From Clostridia bacterium (GTDB lineage Bacteria > Bacillota > Clostridia > Christensenellales > UBA1242), in contig JAQVOQ010000037.1 of NCBI GenBank assembly GCA_028702545.1, forward strand, positions 1 through 10,021: 10,021 bases of DNA, given 5' to 3'. Below are positions 1 through 7,686 of the stretch, one piece after another; position 1 is the stretch's first letter, and each line of letters opens with the position of its first letter. Both the position numbers and the translations under genes were made by a program. The notes below the pieces were generated by a model, which saw only the letters and a list, made by a program, of their open reading frames with translations, was not told where the DNA came from and ran no database searches.

Positions 1-293
1 AATGCGAAAATAAGTTTAAGATAATCAAATAAAACATTATCTTTATTTTGGTCATCACTACAAAAAACCGTGTTGATTTCGTTAAACAAATTGATGCCAA
101 CTTTTTTTATTATGCCCTGTTTTACCCTCTTTGCTTTTATCTTATCAGTACTAATTTCTATAAACTCATCAAGTAAATTGTTTTGAAAAGTCGCTGTACT
201 GCTCACTCTACTTAAAAACTCATCTTTTTCGTAGCAGTAAAAAATACTAGTTAAAAATCCCTCTATTGTTGCGTCATAAATCAATGTTTTCAT
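1..293 (-). CDS. DUF4130 / TIGR03915-type putative DNA metabolism protein (N-terminal part)
   Basis: The first 97 codons are present; the rest lies beyond the left edge. The protein begins MKTLIYDATIEGFLTSIFYC, which resembles the conserved N-terminus (YDGSFEGFLTAVFE-like) of the family usually encoded next to a radical SAM partner of the TIGR03916 type. Its biochemical role is not established; the link to DNA repair rests on the partner and, as I recall, on homologues fused to uracil-DNA-glycosylase-like domains. The ATG overlaps the TGA of the upstream gene (ATGA), so translation is probably coupled. An AAGGAG lies about 12 bases ahead of the ATG, inside the upstream coding region. The frame stays open to the edge without a stop. 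Family call is fairly sure; function is inferred. Confidence 0.82.
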   Translation of the reverse strand, partial: MKTLIYDATIEGFLTSIFYCYEKDEFLSRVSSTATFQNNLLDEFIEISTDKIKAKRVKQGIIKKVGINLFNEINTVFCSDDQNKDNVLFDYLKLIFA

Positions 294-1534
294 GTTAATA
301 ATATTCTCCTTTTTGGTATTTCAAACATACTTGTTTGAGAGTAGCCATCTGCGCTAGTTTCACCAGCTAACAAGTTATATAATGTTTCGGCATTGTTATT
401 ATATCCAACGAATTTACCGTTACAAGTTATAAAGTGCTTTGCGCGCTTTAATACAATCCCCATTCGTTTTAAGTCGTCAAAGTTCAAGTTGCATAGCCTT
501 CTTGCGGTTATTATTCTGTAAGCGCCAGTTGTTCCGATGCCCGGCACTCTTAGTAGTTCCTCTCTACTCGCCGTATTGACTTCAAGTGGAAAATTGTCTA
601 AATTTTTTAAGGCATACATTGCTTTTGGGTCAATCTCTAAACTTAAGTTTTCATCTTCTGCTATTATTTCTGCTGTTTTAAAGCCATAAAATCTGAGTAG
701 CCAATCGGCTTGATATAATCTGTTTTCTCTAATCAAACTCTCGGGCTTATTTGGTAAAAACTCGCTTTTATTAACAGGAATATATGCTGAATAGTAAACG
801 CGTTTTAGTTTAAAGTGATTATATAGGTTTTCTGTTAAATTTAAAAGCACTCCATCACTGTCGGGCGTTGCTCCTATTACAAATTGAGTGCTTTGCCCTG
901 CGGGAATTATTTTTTTCAATACCTTACTGCCCGTATATTCTAGTTCGTTTATGTTTAATCTTTTCATATGAAGCAAACTTTCTTTTAAGTTTTTTTGAGG
1001 GGCTAGTAGTTGCAAACCCTCTTCCGTTGGAAGCTCGGCGTTAAAACTCATTCTGTCGGCATATTCCGCCGCCTGCCTAATAGTTTCTAGATTAGCACCA
1101 GCAATACCTTTTAAGTGAACATAGCCACCAAAATTATATTCCTCTCTTAGTTTTTTAACAGTCTTTAAAAGCAGTTGCATAGTGTACTCAGGGTCTTTTA
1201 TAATGGCTGAGCTTAAAAATAACCCTTCAATGTAGTTGCGTTTATAAAAGTTAATGGTCAAGTTGCATAATTCATCGGGCGTTAATGTTGCCCTCTCGTG
1301 TGAGTTTGAAACTTTGTTTATGCAATATTTGCAGTCGTAAATGCACGCGTTGCTCATTAAAATTTTGAGTAAGCTTATGCACCTGCCATCAGAAGTAAAC
1401 GAGTGGCAAACGCCAGCAGGAGCAGTATTACCAAGTTGATTCTTGTCACTTATCCTCTTGCTACCGCTTGAAGAGCAAGATACATCGTACTTAGCCCCCT
1501 CTATTAATAGTTGTAATTTGCGTTCAAACTTCAT
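290..1534 (-). CDS. Putative DNA modification/repair radical SAM protein (TIGR03916-like)
   Basis: A 414-residue radical SAM enzyme. The CX3CX2C motif that binds the 4Fe-4S cluster is at Cys64, Cys68 and Cys71 (CIYDCKYC), and Cys20, Cys43 and Cys52 upstream could serve another role. Residues about 85-290 fit the partial TIM barrel. Residues about 318-347 carry a helix-hairpin-helix with VPGIG at 330-334, a DNA-binding element typical of this family. Family knowledge: these enzymes are predicted to act on DNA, distantly recalling spore photoproduct lyase, but no reaction is proven. The start is ATG with GGAGGG ten bases upstream. It overlaps the next gene by four bases and is preceded by a promoter containing a LexA-like box, supporting a damage-response role (inference). 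Length is normal and no key residue is missing. Confidence 0.9.
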   Translation of the reverse strand: MKFERKLQLLIEGAKYDVSCSSSGSKRISDKNQLGNTAPAGVCHSFTSDGRCISLLKILMSNACIYDCKYCINKVSNSHERATLTPDELCNLTINFYKRNYIEGLFLSSAIIKDPEYTMQLLLKTVKKLREEYNFGGYVHLKGIAGANLETIRQAAEYADRMSFNAELPTEEGLQLLAPQKNLKESLLHMKRLNINELEYTGSKVLKKIIPAGQSTQFVIGATPDSDGVLLNLTENLYNHFKLKRVYYSAYIPVNKSEFLPNKPESLIRENRLYQADWLLRFYGFKTAEIIAEDENLSLEIDPKAMYALKNLDNFPLEVNTASREELLRVPGIGTTGAYRIITARRLCNLNFDDLKRMGIVLKRAKHFITCNGKFVGYNNNAETLYNLLAGETSADGYSQTSMFEIPKRRILLT

Positions 1535-1568
1535 CTATTAGTAGCCCTCCAAAACTTTTTGTAAGCAC

Positions 1569-1597
1569 AGTATATCACTCGAACAAATGTTTGACAA
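1569..1597 (-). promoter_or_regulatory. Sigma-A-type promoter of the radical SAM operon
   Basis: On the minus strand, -35 TTGTCA (1592-1597) and -10 TATACT (1569-1574) are separated by exactly 17 bases, each five of six to consensus. Transcription would start near 1562, about 28 bases before the ATG. The spacer is occupied by the SOS box, so repressor binding would block polymerase. Confidence 0.7.
1580..1593. promoter_or_regulatory. LexA/DinR (SOS) box
   Basis: The plus strand reads CGAACAAATGTTTG. This is one mismatch from the symmetric Gram-positive form CGAAC-N4-GTTCG and fits the core GAAC-N4-GTTY. It lies between the -35 and -10 of the radical SAM promoter and overlaps the -35 by two bases, the usual place for repression. 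A weaker partial copy, AGCACATTTGTTCT at 1605-1618, sits about 25 bases upstream of it with respect to the gene; it keeps GTTC but only part of the other half, and I do not call it separately. The LexA gene itself is not in the window. Confidence 0.65.
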
Positions 1598-1706
1598 GTA
1601 TTTTAGCACATTTGTTCTAAAAATTTTAAATAATAAAAAATGACTAAAACAAATAGTTGTTTTTTATTAAATATTTATTAGAGATTATATACATTTTACT
1701 TGTTAA

Positions 1707-1736
1707 TTGTTATCGCTCTTTATTAGTTCATATAAA
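1707..1736 (+). promoter_or_regulatory. Possible promoter of tex
   Basis: TTGTTA (1707-1712) and TATAAA (1731-1736) are 18 bases apart, giving a leader of about 120 bases. A second weak pair, TTGATT (1803-1808) and TAACAT (1825-1830) with 16 bases between, is closer to the start. Neither is strong, and the surrounding AT content produces such matches by chance. Confidence 0.3.
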
Positions 1737-1772
1737 GTAATTGATTGTAAAAAAACTTTGTAATAAGTAAAG

Positions 1773-1791
1773 TTGTTTTTTTAAAAAACAA
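1773..1791. repeat. AT-rich perfect inverted repeat in the tex leader
   Basis: Two nine-base arms (TTGTTTTTT and AAAAAACAA) flank a single T. A few more weak pairs extend it to about 1769-1795. It could be an operator or a hairpin in the tex leader. It has no G+C core, so it is not a convincing terminator. Confidence 0.3.
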
Positions 1792-1864
1792 TTTTATCCG
1801 TTTTGATTATTTTTTGTTTTGTGATAACATTAATCTAGTAAAAGACAAAAAGGATGCACAAAAA

Positions 1865-4030
1865 ATGAATGAAGCAAAAGTTTTAAGTTTAGAATTTAAT
1901 ATTCAATTAAATCACTCGGCGAACATAATTCAACTTTTAGATGAGGGCGCAACAATACCGTTTATTGCAAGGTATAGAAAGGAATTACATGGTTCATTAG
2001 ACGATCAAATTTTGAGAGCCTTTTCCGACAGGCTTACTTATCTTAGGAGTTTAAATAAGCGAAAAGAAGAAGTGACAAAATTAATAACTGAGCAAGAAAA
2101 AATGACGTTAGAAATAGCTGGTCAAATAGATAGCGCAAATACTTTAACCGAAATTGAAGATATATATAGACCATTTAAGCCAAAAAGAAAAACGCGTGCA
2201 AGTGAAGCTGTTAAAAAGGGTTTGCAACCACTTGCAAATGTTATTTTATTGCAAAACTCTAAAGAAGCTATTGAAGAATTGGCAAAACCTTTTGTTTCAG
2301 AAGAAAAAGGCGTTGATGATGTTAACGCTGCAATAGCAGGAGCAAAAGATATTATTGCCGAAATGATTTCCGATAGCGCAGAGCTTAGAAAAGAATTAAG
2401 AGAATTTTTGTTTAGAACAGCTCAAATAGAATCTAGCATAAAAAATTTAGAGAAAGATGGCGCTAAAACTTATGAAATGTACACAAGTCACAAAGAACAA
2501 GTGGCAAAGATTCCAAGTCATCGCATACTTGCAATTAACAGAGGTGAAAAAGAAGATCATATAAAAGTAAGTATAACGGCGAATGATGAGAAAGCACTAG
2601 AAATAATAAAAAATGAATATGTTAAAGAAAACAGGCCTTTTGCCGATATTTTAATTGAAACGGTTAAAGATAGTTACTCAAGGTTAATTTTTCCAAGTTT
2701 GGAGCGTGAAATTAGAAACGGCTTAACAGATGAAGCGAGCGAGCAAGCAATTAAAATGTTTAAATTAAACTTAAAACCTCTTTTAATGCAACCACCACTA
2801 AAAAATAAGACAATTTTAGGACTTGACCCAGGCTATAGAACAGGTTGTAAATTAGCAGTAATTGATAAAAGCGGTAATGTTTTAGATACAGGCGTAATTT
2901 ACCCAACTCCGCCAAGAAATGATATTGAAAATAGCCAAATTGAAGTGGCAAAATTAATTAAAAAACATAACATTGATGTTATTTCAATAGGAAACGGAAC
3001 AGCTACTAAAGAAACAGAGATTTTTGCCGCAGGACTAATAAAACGGCTAAAAAATAAAATCAAATATGCTATTGTAAATGAGGCGGGCGCGAGCGTTTAT
3101 AGTGCTAGTAAATTAGGCGCGGACGAATTTCCGCAGTATGATGTAGCATTGAGGAGTGCGGTTAGCATTGCAAGAAGGTTGCAAGACCCGTTAGCAGAGC
3201 TTATTAAAATTGATGTAAAAAGTATTGGCGTTGGTCAATATCAGCACGATATGCCTCAAAAACGCTTAACAGAAGTGCTTGATGGGGTTGTGGAGGATAG
3301 CGTAAACAGCGTAGGAGTTGATTTGAACACGGCTTCTGCAAGTCTACTTACAAAAGTTTCCGGACTAAATGCATCAGTTGCTAAGAATATCGTTGAGTAT
3401 AGGGCTGAAAATGGCGAGTTTACAAAAAGGATAGAACTTAAAAAAGTGCCAAAGCTAGGCGGAAAAGCTTACGAATTGTCTGCAGGATTTTTACGAATAC
3501 CAAAAGCAAAAACTATTTTAGATAACACAGGCGTGCATCCTGAGAGTTATGATGCTGTTAAAAAGCTGTTAAAAGAGTTTGATTTAGACCTAAAAGACAT
3601 TGAAACTGAAAATATTAAGCACTTACCCACTTTAATTGAAGAAAAAGGTAAAGCAAAAATTGCAGAAAGCCTTGGAATTGGTATTCCAACACTAGAAGAT
3701 ATAGTGTCAGAACTATTAAAACCGGGCAGAGATATAAGGGAAGACCTTCCACAAATAGAATTAAAAAGTGATATTTTAGATATTAACGATTTAAAAGTTG
3801 ATATGATACTTTCTGGAACGGTTAGAAATGTTATTGACTTTGGTGCGTTTGTTGATATTGGAGTGCATCAAGACGGTTTAGTTCATATAAGTGAAATTTG
3901 TGACCATTATATCAAACACCCAAGCGAAGAGTTGACAGTAGGCAATATTGTAAAAGTAAAAATAATAGGTATAGACTTAGTTAAAAATCGCATATCTTTA
4001 TCTATTAAAAAAGCGCAAAACGAACAATAA
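1865..4030 (+). CDS. tex: Tex: S1-domain RNA-binding transcription accessory protein
   Basis: A 721-residue cytoplasmic nucleic-acid-binding protein of the Tex/Spt6-related family. The order is standard: an N-terminal helical Tex region (about 1-200, with the typical EGATIPFIARYRKE near the start), a YqgF/RNase-H-like domain opening ILGLDPGYRTGCKLAV (about 317), a helix-hairpin-helix block (VGVDLNTASASLLTKVSG, about 483-545) and a C-terminal S1 domain (GTVRNVIDFGAFVDIG with DGLVHISEI, about 646-715). Homologues bind RNA and affect transcription and fitness; a precise reaction is not settled. I chose the ATG at 1865 because AAAAGGA lies ten bases upstream and MNEAKVLSLEF resembles family N-termini. 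An in-frame TTG at 1814 would add 17 residues but has no ribosome binding site. It is transcribed alone and ends in a strong terminator. Length and domains are complete. Confidence 0.96.
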   Translation: MNEAKVLSLEFNIQLNHSANIIQLLDEGATIPFIARYRKELHGSLDDQILRAFSDRLTYLRSLNKRKEEVTKLITEQEKMTLEIAGQIDSANTLTEIEDIYRPFKPKRKTRASEAVKKGLQPLANVILLQNSKEAIEELAKPFVSEEKGVDDVNAAIAGAKDIIAEMISDSAELRKELREFLFRTAQIESSIKNLEKDGAKTYEMYTSHKEQVAKIPSHRILAINRGEKEDHIKVSITANDEKALEIIKNEYVKENRPFADILIETVKDSYSRLIFPSLEREIRNGLTDEASEQAIKMFKLNLKPLLMQPPLKNKTILGLDPGYRTGCKLAVIDKSGNVLDTGVIYPTPPRNDIENSQIEVAKLIKKHNIDVISIGNGTATKETEIFAAGLIKRLKNKIKYAIVNEAGASVYSASKLGADEFPQYDVALRSAVSIARRLQDPLAELIKIDVKSIGVGQYQHDMPQKRLTEVLDGVVEDSVNSVGVDLNTASASLLTKVSGLNASVAKNIVEYRAENGEFTKRIELKKVPKLGGKAYELSAGFLRIPKAKTILDNTGVHPESYDAVKKLLKEFDLDLKDIETENIKHLPTLIEEKGKAKIAESLGIGIPTLEDIVSELLKPGRDIREDLPQIELKSDILDINDLKVDMILSGTVRNVIDFGAFVDIGVHQDGLVHISEICDHYIKHPSEELTVGNIVKVKIIGIDLVKNRISLSIKKAQNEQ

Positions 4031-4036
4031 TAATGT

Positions 4037-4072
4037 AAAAAAACTAGGTTAAAATATTAGCCTAGTTTTTTT
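4037..4072 (+). terminator. Intrinsic terminator of tex
   Basis: A run of A's and CTAGG pairs with CCTAG and seven T's. With a further G-U and two A-U pairs, the stem is about 15 base pairs around a loop of about six. It starts seven bases after the tex stop codon. Confidence 0.88.
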
Positions 4073-4102
4073 ACTTTAATATATTAAACTCAAATAAAAT
4101 GC

Positions 4103-4180
4103 AAAAAAAACTAAAAAAATAGCAAAAATTGCTTAAAAAACACATAAAAAATGTAAAATATGCTAAAAATTGGCTAAAAA
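4103..4180. other. Helically phased A-tracts (probable bent DNA)
   Basis: Within the 298-base gene-free stretch 4031-4328, runs of four to eight A's are centred near 4106, 4116, 4126, 4137, 4148, 4157, 4167 and 4178. The mean interval is about 10.2 bases, close to one helical turn. Some begin with the same word, GCTAAAAA. A looser series continues around 4212, 4222 and 4232. A-tracts in phase bend DNA strongly; whether this affects the promoter of the downstream surface-protein gene is inference. The rest of the spacer holds only the tex terminator and a weak promoter. Confidence 0.5.
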
Positions 4181-4254
4181 CTGTAATTTTGATAAATGTT
4201 AGCTAAAAACAAAACAATAAAAAAATAAACAAAATAAACAAATTTTGTTTTTTC

Positions 4255-4283
4255 TTTAACGCTTTTTTAATTAACTAAATAAT
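4255..4283 (+). promoter_or_regulatory. Possible promoter of the surface-protein gene
   Basis: TTTAAC (4255-4260) and AATAAT (4278-4283) are 17 bases apart, matching consensus at three and five positions. It would give a leader of about 40 bases. Support is weak because the -35 is poor, although bent DNA upstream could compensate. Confidence 0.3.
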
Positions 4284-4328
4284 TTAAGCACTTATTGCAA
4301 AAAATATTCTCATAACGAGAAGGTGGTT

Positions 4329-7079
4329 ATGGAGAATGTTTTTAGCGCGGTATTAAAAATAAAAATATGCATTTTGTTAAGTTTACTCTTAGTGATTTCT
4401 ATGCTAGGTTTTTTTTGCAACGAACCGAGAGATGTTCTGGCTGAGCCAAATAGCAGTTATCATTATAATTTTGATGTTGGCGATTATGTTATGACCGTTA
4501 TTGCAACGAGTGGCATTGCACCAAGTAGTGCTGGCGGTAGAGTACAAATCAACGGTGGCACAATTTCAGGTGAAGAAAGTGTGACTATAGCCTATCAAAC
4601 CTCTACAACAGTGCAAGCGTATGTAAACACAGGCTATGAGTTTACAGGCTGGTATACCGCACTACTTGGTGGACAACTGAAAACAAGAAATGCAACCTTT
4701 GTTTTCAATATGCCTAGTCAAAATACTACATATTATGCAATTTTTACTATTAATAGGTATTTAATTTCGGCAATCTCAAGCCCAATAGGCGCTGGCAATA
4801 TAACGGGTGCAGGTACCCATAATTATAATTCACAAGTAACCATTACCGCCACACCAATAAACAGCAATTATGAGTTTTATCGCTGGATAGAGAGCGGGCT
4901 AGTTGTGTCTACTAGTCCAAGTTACCTCTTTACAGTAACTGATAATAAAAATTTTATTGCAGAGTTTAAGGTCAAACTATCATCCACTGCTGGTGTTGGA
5001 GGAAGCGTGAACCTCAATGGTGGCCCAAACTTTGTCTCCGGTTATTTTTTACAAACACAAAATGTTATTTTAGAAGCCATACCTAATGCGGGTTATAAAT
5101 TTGTTGGTTGGACAAGTGGCAGTACGAGCACTAGTCCAACAATAAATGTGTTGGTTGGAACGACTGCAAAGACTTATGTTGCTAATTTTGTATTAATAGG
5201 TGCTCAACTTTTTATAGAGGCGACTGATGGCGGAAGTGTTGACGGGAGTGAGGTGGGCACTAATTATCCAATGAACGAAATAATAAATTTAATTGCGACA
5301 CCTGAGCCGAATTATCATTTTGTGGAGTGGCAAGGTGATTATAGTGGAAGTTTGCAGTGGACAAGTGCTGAAACTAGTTATGTTGTTATGTTAAGTGATG
5401 TTACAAGAGGTAGTTTAAATTTTTTAGCCGTTTTTGAGCGTAATCCAACAGCTCTTACTGTTTATGCAATAACTAACGCAACTGTAAGTGAAGTCGGAGG
5501 GCTTGTTGCAATTGAAACAGGTGTTGCCGCTAGTGTTTATACTCAAATGATGACGCCTGAGACGATGGTAGAAATATCAGCTATTACAAAAAATGGCTAT
5601 AAGTTTTTGGGCTGGTATGACGCTATTAGTGGCGGACAAATTATTAGTTCATATAAAAATTATGAGTTCTTGATGCCAGTGGCTGAGGTTAGCTATTATG
5701 CATTTTTTCAAATGAGTTTTTGGTATGAATATCGCATAAGCCCAGTTGGTGATGGCAGTGAGTTAAATCCATACATTATCAATACAGAAAATGAACTTGC
5801 GTGGATAGCGTACACTACAAATATGGGTTTAAGTTGGAGTAATAATATTTTTGTTATACTTAACAATAATTTAAATTTAAGTGCGTATATGTGGGAGCCA
5901 ATAGGTAATAGTTCGACGCTTAGCGTTAACAATAAATGGCAAGGCAATTTTAATGGTGGTGGCTATATAATCAGTGGATTAAATATAAATAAACAACAAA
6001 CTGGTGTTGGTTACAGTGGTTTGTTCGGCAGTATATATGGCGATAGGGCAAGAGTTTTTAACTTAGGATTAGAAGATGTAAGTATTATATTTAATTCAAA
6101 TTATAACGCTTATGTCGGTGGTATTTCAGGACAAGCAGAAAATGCTCATATTAATAATTGTTATATAAAAAACGCAGAGATAACAGTGAATAATAATGGA
6201 ACAGGACATAATTATATTGGTGGGATAGTTGGAAATAATGTCAATAGTCAAATAAGCGATTGCTTTGTAGTTGCTAATATAAAAACATTCAATCTATATG
6301 AAAATTTGAGTTATTTAGGTGGCATAACAGGCAATAATTATGGTGCTAATGCTGTTATAGAAAATATTTATAATATCGGCAGTGTTAAAGTAGACGAATA
6401 TAATTCAAGTTTAAATACCATGTACATAGGCGCACTAATCGGTTACAACAGCTTAGGCGCGAGTTTAAAAAATAGTTATTACAGCGTAGAATATGCACCC
6501 ATAAATGCAGTTGGAGTTAATAATGCAACAGAATATTACAATTTTGCCAAAACATTAAACGAGTTAAAAAATTATAGCACCTATGTTAATCAAGTAAGCA
6601 TTTGGAATTTTGAACATAATTGGATAATGCCGTCTACTAGTTATAATGATGGATATCCCGTTTTAAGAGGCGTAGGAAACCTTGTTGTAAATGCTCAAAC
6701 TAGTGAAAATGGAATAATTACGCCTATAGGACAAAAAATTTATTTTGCTAGTGGAGATAACCCTGTTTACACTATAGCCCCTAATAGAAATTATGAAATA
6801 GAGAGTTTTTTTGTAAATGGCGAGGAACAAACAGTTTATCAAGGTTCAAAAAACGCTCAAAATTACATTATTGATAGTAGAGTTGGCACAATACTACTAG
6901 AAGCAATTTTTAAAGAACAGGTTAGAGAACCAATAAATATATTTATGCTTTTAATAATTCTTGTTTTGCCAATACTCGCATTACTTGCAATTGTAAGAAG
7001 AGTTTTTGATAAAAAATTTGATAGAAGAAGACGAATAATCGGCGCAATAAAAAAATATAAAACGCAAAGAAGAAGATAA
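4329..7079 (+). CDS. Membrane-anchored surface protein with InlB-like and GLUG repeats
   Basis: A 916-residue exported protein. Residues 1-38 form a signal peptide (KIK, then a hydrophobic core, probable cleavage after VLA). Residues about 58-462 hold five divergent InlB/Flg_new-type beta repeats recognised by GYxFxGW-like cores: GYEFTGWY, YEFYRW, GYKFVGW, YHFVEW and GYKFLGWY. Residues about 480-730 resemble a GLUG-repeat domain (NFNGGGYIISGLNI, SGLFGSI, VGGISGQ, IGGIVGN, LGGITGN, IGALIGY), probably a beta-helix. A sixth repeat-like unit follows (NGIITPIGQ, YTIAPNRNYEIESFFVNG), then a membrane helix at about 869-889 and a 27-residue Arg/Lys-rich cytoplasmic tail. There is no LPXTG motif, so anchoring is by the helix, not sortase. 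Likely roles are adhesion or cell-surface interaction, by family analogy only. I prefer the ATG at 4329, with AAGG five bases upstream, over GTG at 4323, which lies within the ribosome binding site. I see no strong terminator directly downstream. Confidence 0.85.
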   Translation: MENVFSAVLKIKICILLSLLLVISMLGFFCNEPRDVLAEPNSSYHYNFDVGDYVMTVIATSGIAPSSAGGRVQINGGTISGEESVTIAYQTSTTVQAYVNTGYEFTGWYTALLGGQLKTRNATFVFNMPSQNTTYYAIFTINRYLISAISSPIGAGNITGAGTHNYNSQVTITATPINSNYEFYRWIESGLVVSTSPSYLFTVTDNKNFIAEFKVKLSSTAGVGGSVNLNGGPNFVSGYFLQTQNVILEAIPNAGYKFVGWTSGSTSTSPTINVLVGTTAKTYVANFVLIGAQLFIEATDGGSVDGSEVGTNYPMNEIINLIATPEPNYHFVEWQGDYSGSLQWTSAETSYVVMLSDVTRGSLNFLAVFERNPTALTVYAITNATVSEVGGLVAIETGVAASVYTQMMTPETMVEISAITKNGYKFLGWYDAISGGQIISSYKNYEFLMPVAEVSYYAFFQMSFWYEYRISPVGDGSELNPYIINTENELAWIAYTTNMGLSWSNNIFVILNNNLNLSAYMWEPIGNSSTLSVNNKWQGNFNGGGYIISGLNINKQQTGVGYSGLFGSIYGDRARVFNLGLEDVSIIFNSNYNAYVGGISGQAENAHINNCYIKNAEITVNNNGTGHNYIGGIVGNNVNSQISDCFVVANIKTFNLYENLSYLGGITGNNYGANAVIENIYNIGSVKVDEYNSSLNTMYIGALIGYNSLGASLKNSYYSVEYAPINAVGVNNATEYYNFAKTLNELKNYSTYVNQVSIWNFEHNWIMPSTSYNDGYPVLRGVGNLVVNAQTSENGIITPIGQKIYFASGDNPVYTIAPNRNYEIESFFVNGEEQTVYQGSKNAQNYIIDSRVGTILLEAIFKEQVREPINIFMLLIILVLPILALLAIVRRVFDKKFDRRRRIIGAIKKYKTQRRR

Positions 7080-7150
7080 AAACAAATAATCTATTTAATT
7101 TAAATAAATGGGAGAATGCTGTTGAATAGGTAAAATATTAATTTTTTATA

Positions 7151-7179
7151 TTGACAAAAATAGAAAAAAAGACTATAAT
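7151..7179 (+). promoter_or_regulatory. Consensus sigma-A promoter of the small membrane protein gene
   Basis: TTGACA (7151-7156), 17 bases, TATAAT (7174-7179): both hexamers are perfect. Transcription would start near 7186, about 36 bases before the ATG, and AAGGAG (7208-7213) follows at the right spacing. This is the best promoter in the window and suggests high basal expression. Confidence 0.85.
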
Positions 7180-7221
7180 ACATTTAACTTAAAAATTTAC
7201 TCAAATAAAGGAGAAATTACT

Positions 7222-7554
7222 ATGAAAAAGAAAATTATTGTTGGGTTATTATCTGTTGTTGTCTTATGTGTAGCTGCGGGTCTTATTTGGCCTCTTTCAA
7301 TGCCGGTTACCATAATTAGTGTGGTTGCTGGAATTTCTTCAGCTTTTGGTTTAGCGGTAGTTGGAAAAAAATATGTTTTAGATGACCTTGATAAAAGCAG
7401 AAAACCTGAGGTTGCTGAAGAGTACATGACTCCAATTATGGAGAAACCTAAAAGCAAAGGAAGATTTATTGACTTAGAGGTTGCAAAGAAAATGGGCAAA
7501 AAGTGGAAAGAAGAAGAGACAGAAGAAATAAAAGATTTAGAATCTATAATGTAA
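7222..7554 (+). CDS. Small membrane protein of unknown function
   Basis: A 110-residue protein I do not recognise. It has two hydrophobic segments, about 5-23 (IIVGLLSVVVLCVAAGLIW) and about 28-47 (PVTIISVVAGISSAFGLAVV), separated by a short Pro-containing turn. A charged soluble tail of about 60 residues follows, ending in an acidic stretch (EEETEEIKDLE). With a lysine-rich N-terminus the likely topology is a hairpin with both ends inside the cell. The first helix could instead be an uncleaved signal anchor; no lipobox with a suitable cysteine is seen. The ATG has AAGGAG eight bases upstream. The gene stands alone between a perfect promoter and a terminator, so it is very likely real and well expressed. 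No function can be inferred; an antisense reading frame over the same span has no support. Confidence 0.82.
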   Translation: MKKKIIVGLLSVVVLCVAAGLIWPLSMPVTIISVVAGISSAFGLAVVGKKYVLDDLDKSRKPEVAEEYMTPIMEKPKSKGRFIDLEVAKKMGKKWKEEETEEIKDLESIM

Positions 7555-7595
7555 TTTTAAATAAGTAACGAAATCAATATAAAAAATATAATTTT

Positions 7596-7625
7596 AAAAA
7601 AACAAGCACTTTTGCTTGTTTTTTA
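7596..7625 (+). terminator. Bidirectional intrinsic terminator between convergent genes
   Basis: AAAAAACAAGCA pairs with TGCTTGTTTTTT around the loop CTTT. A-rich and T-rich flanks on the two sides let it work for the small membrane protein gene on the plus strand and for the lipid kinase gene on the minus strand. Confidence 0.85.
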
Positions 7626-7686
7626 TTGCATAATTTGCATATTTTATACAAATTATTTGAGTTTTATTGATTTATAACAATACAAA

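Noticed and set aside
1814..1864. Upstream TTG extension of Tex by 17 residues
   Set aside because: No Shine-Dalgarno sequence ahead of 1814, while the ATG at 1865 has one and gives a family-like N-terminus.
4355..4420. Lipobox in the surface protein signal sequence (LGFFC)
   Set aside because: The residues before Cys30 (GFF) do not fit a lipobox; normal cleavage after VLA is more likely.
7197..7499. Open frame antisense to the small membrane protein gene
   Set aside because: It overlaps a gene with a perfect promoter and ribosome binding site and has no translation signals of its own.
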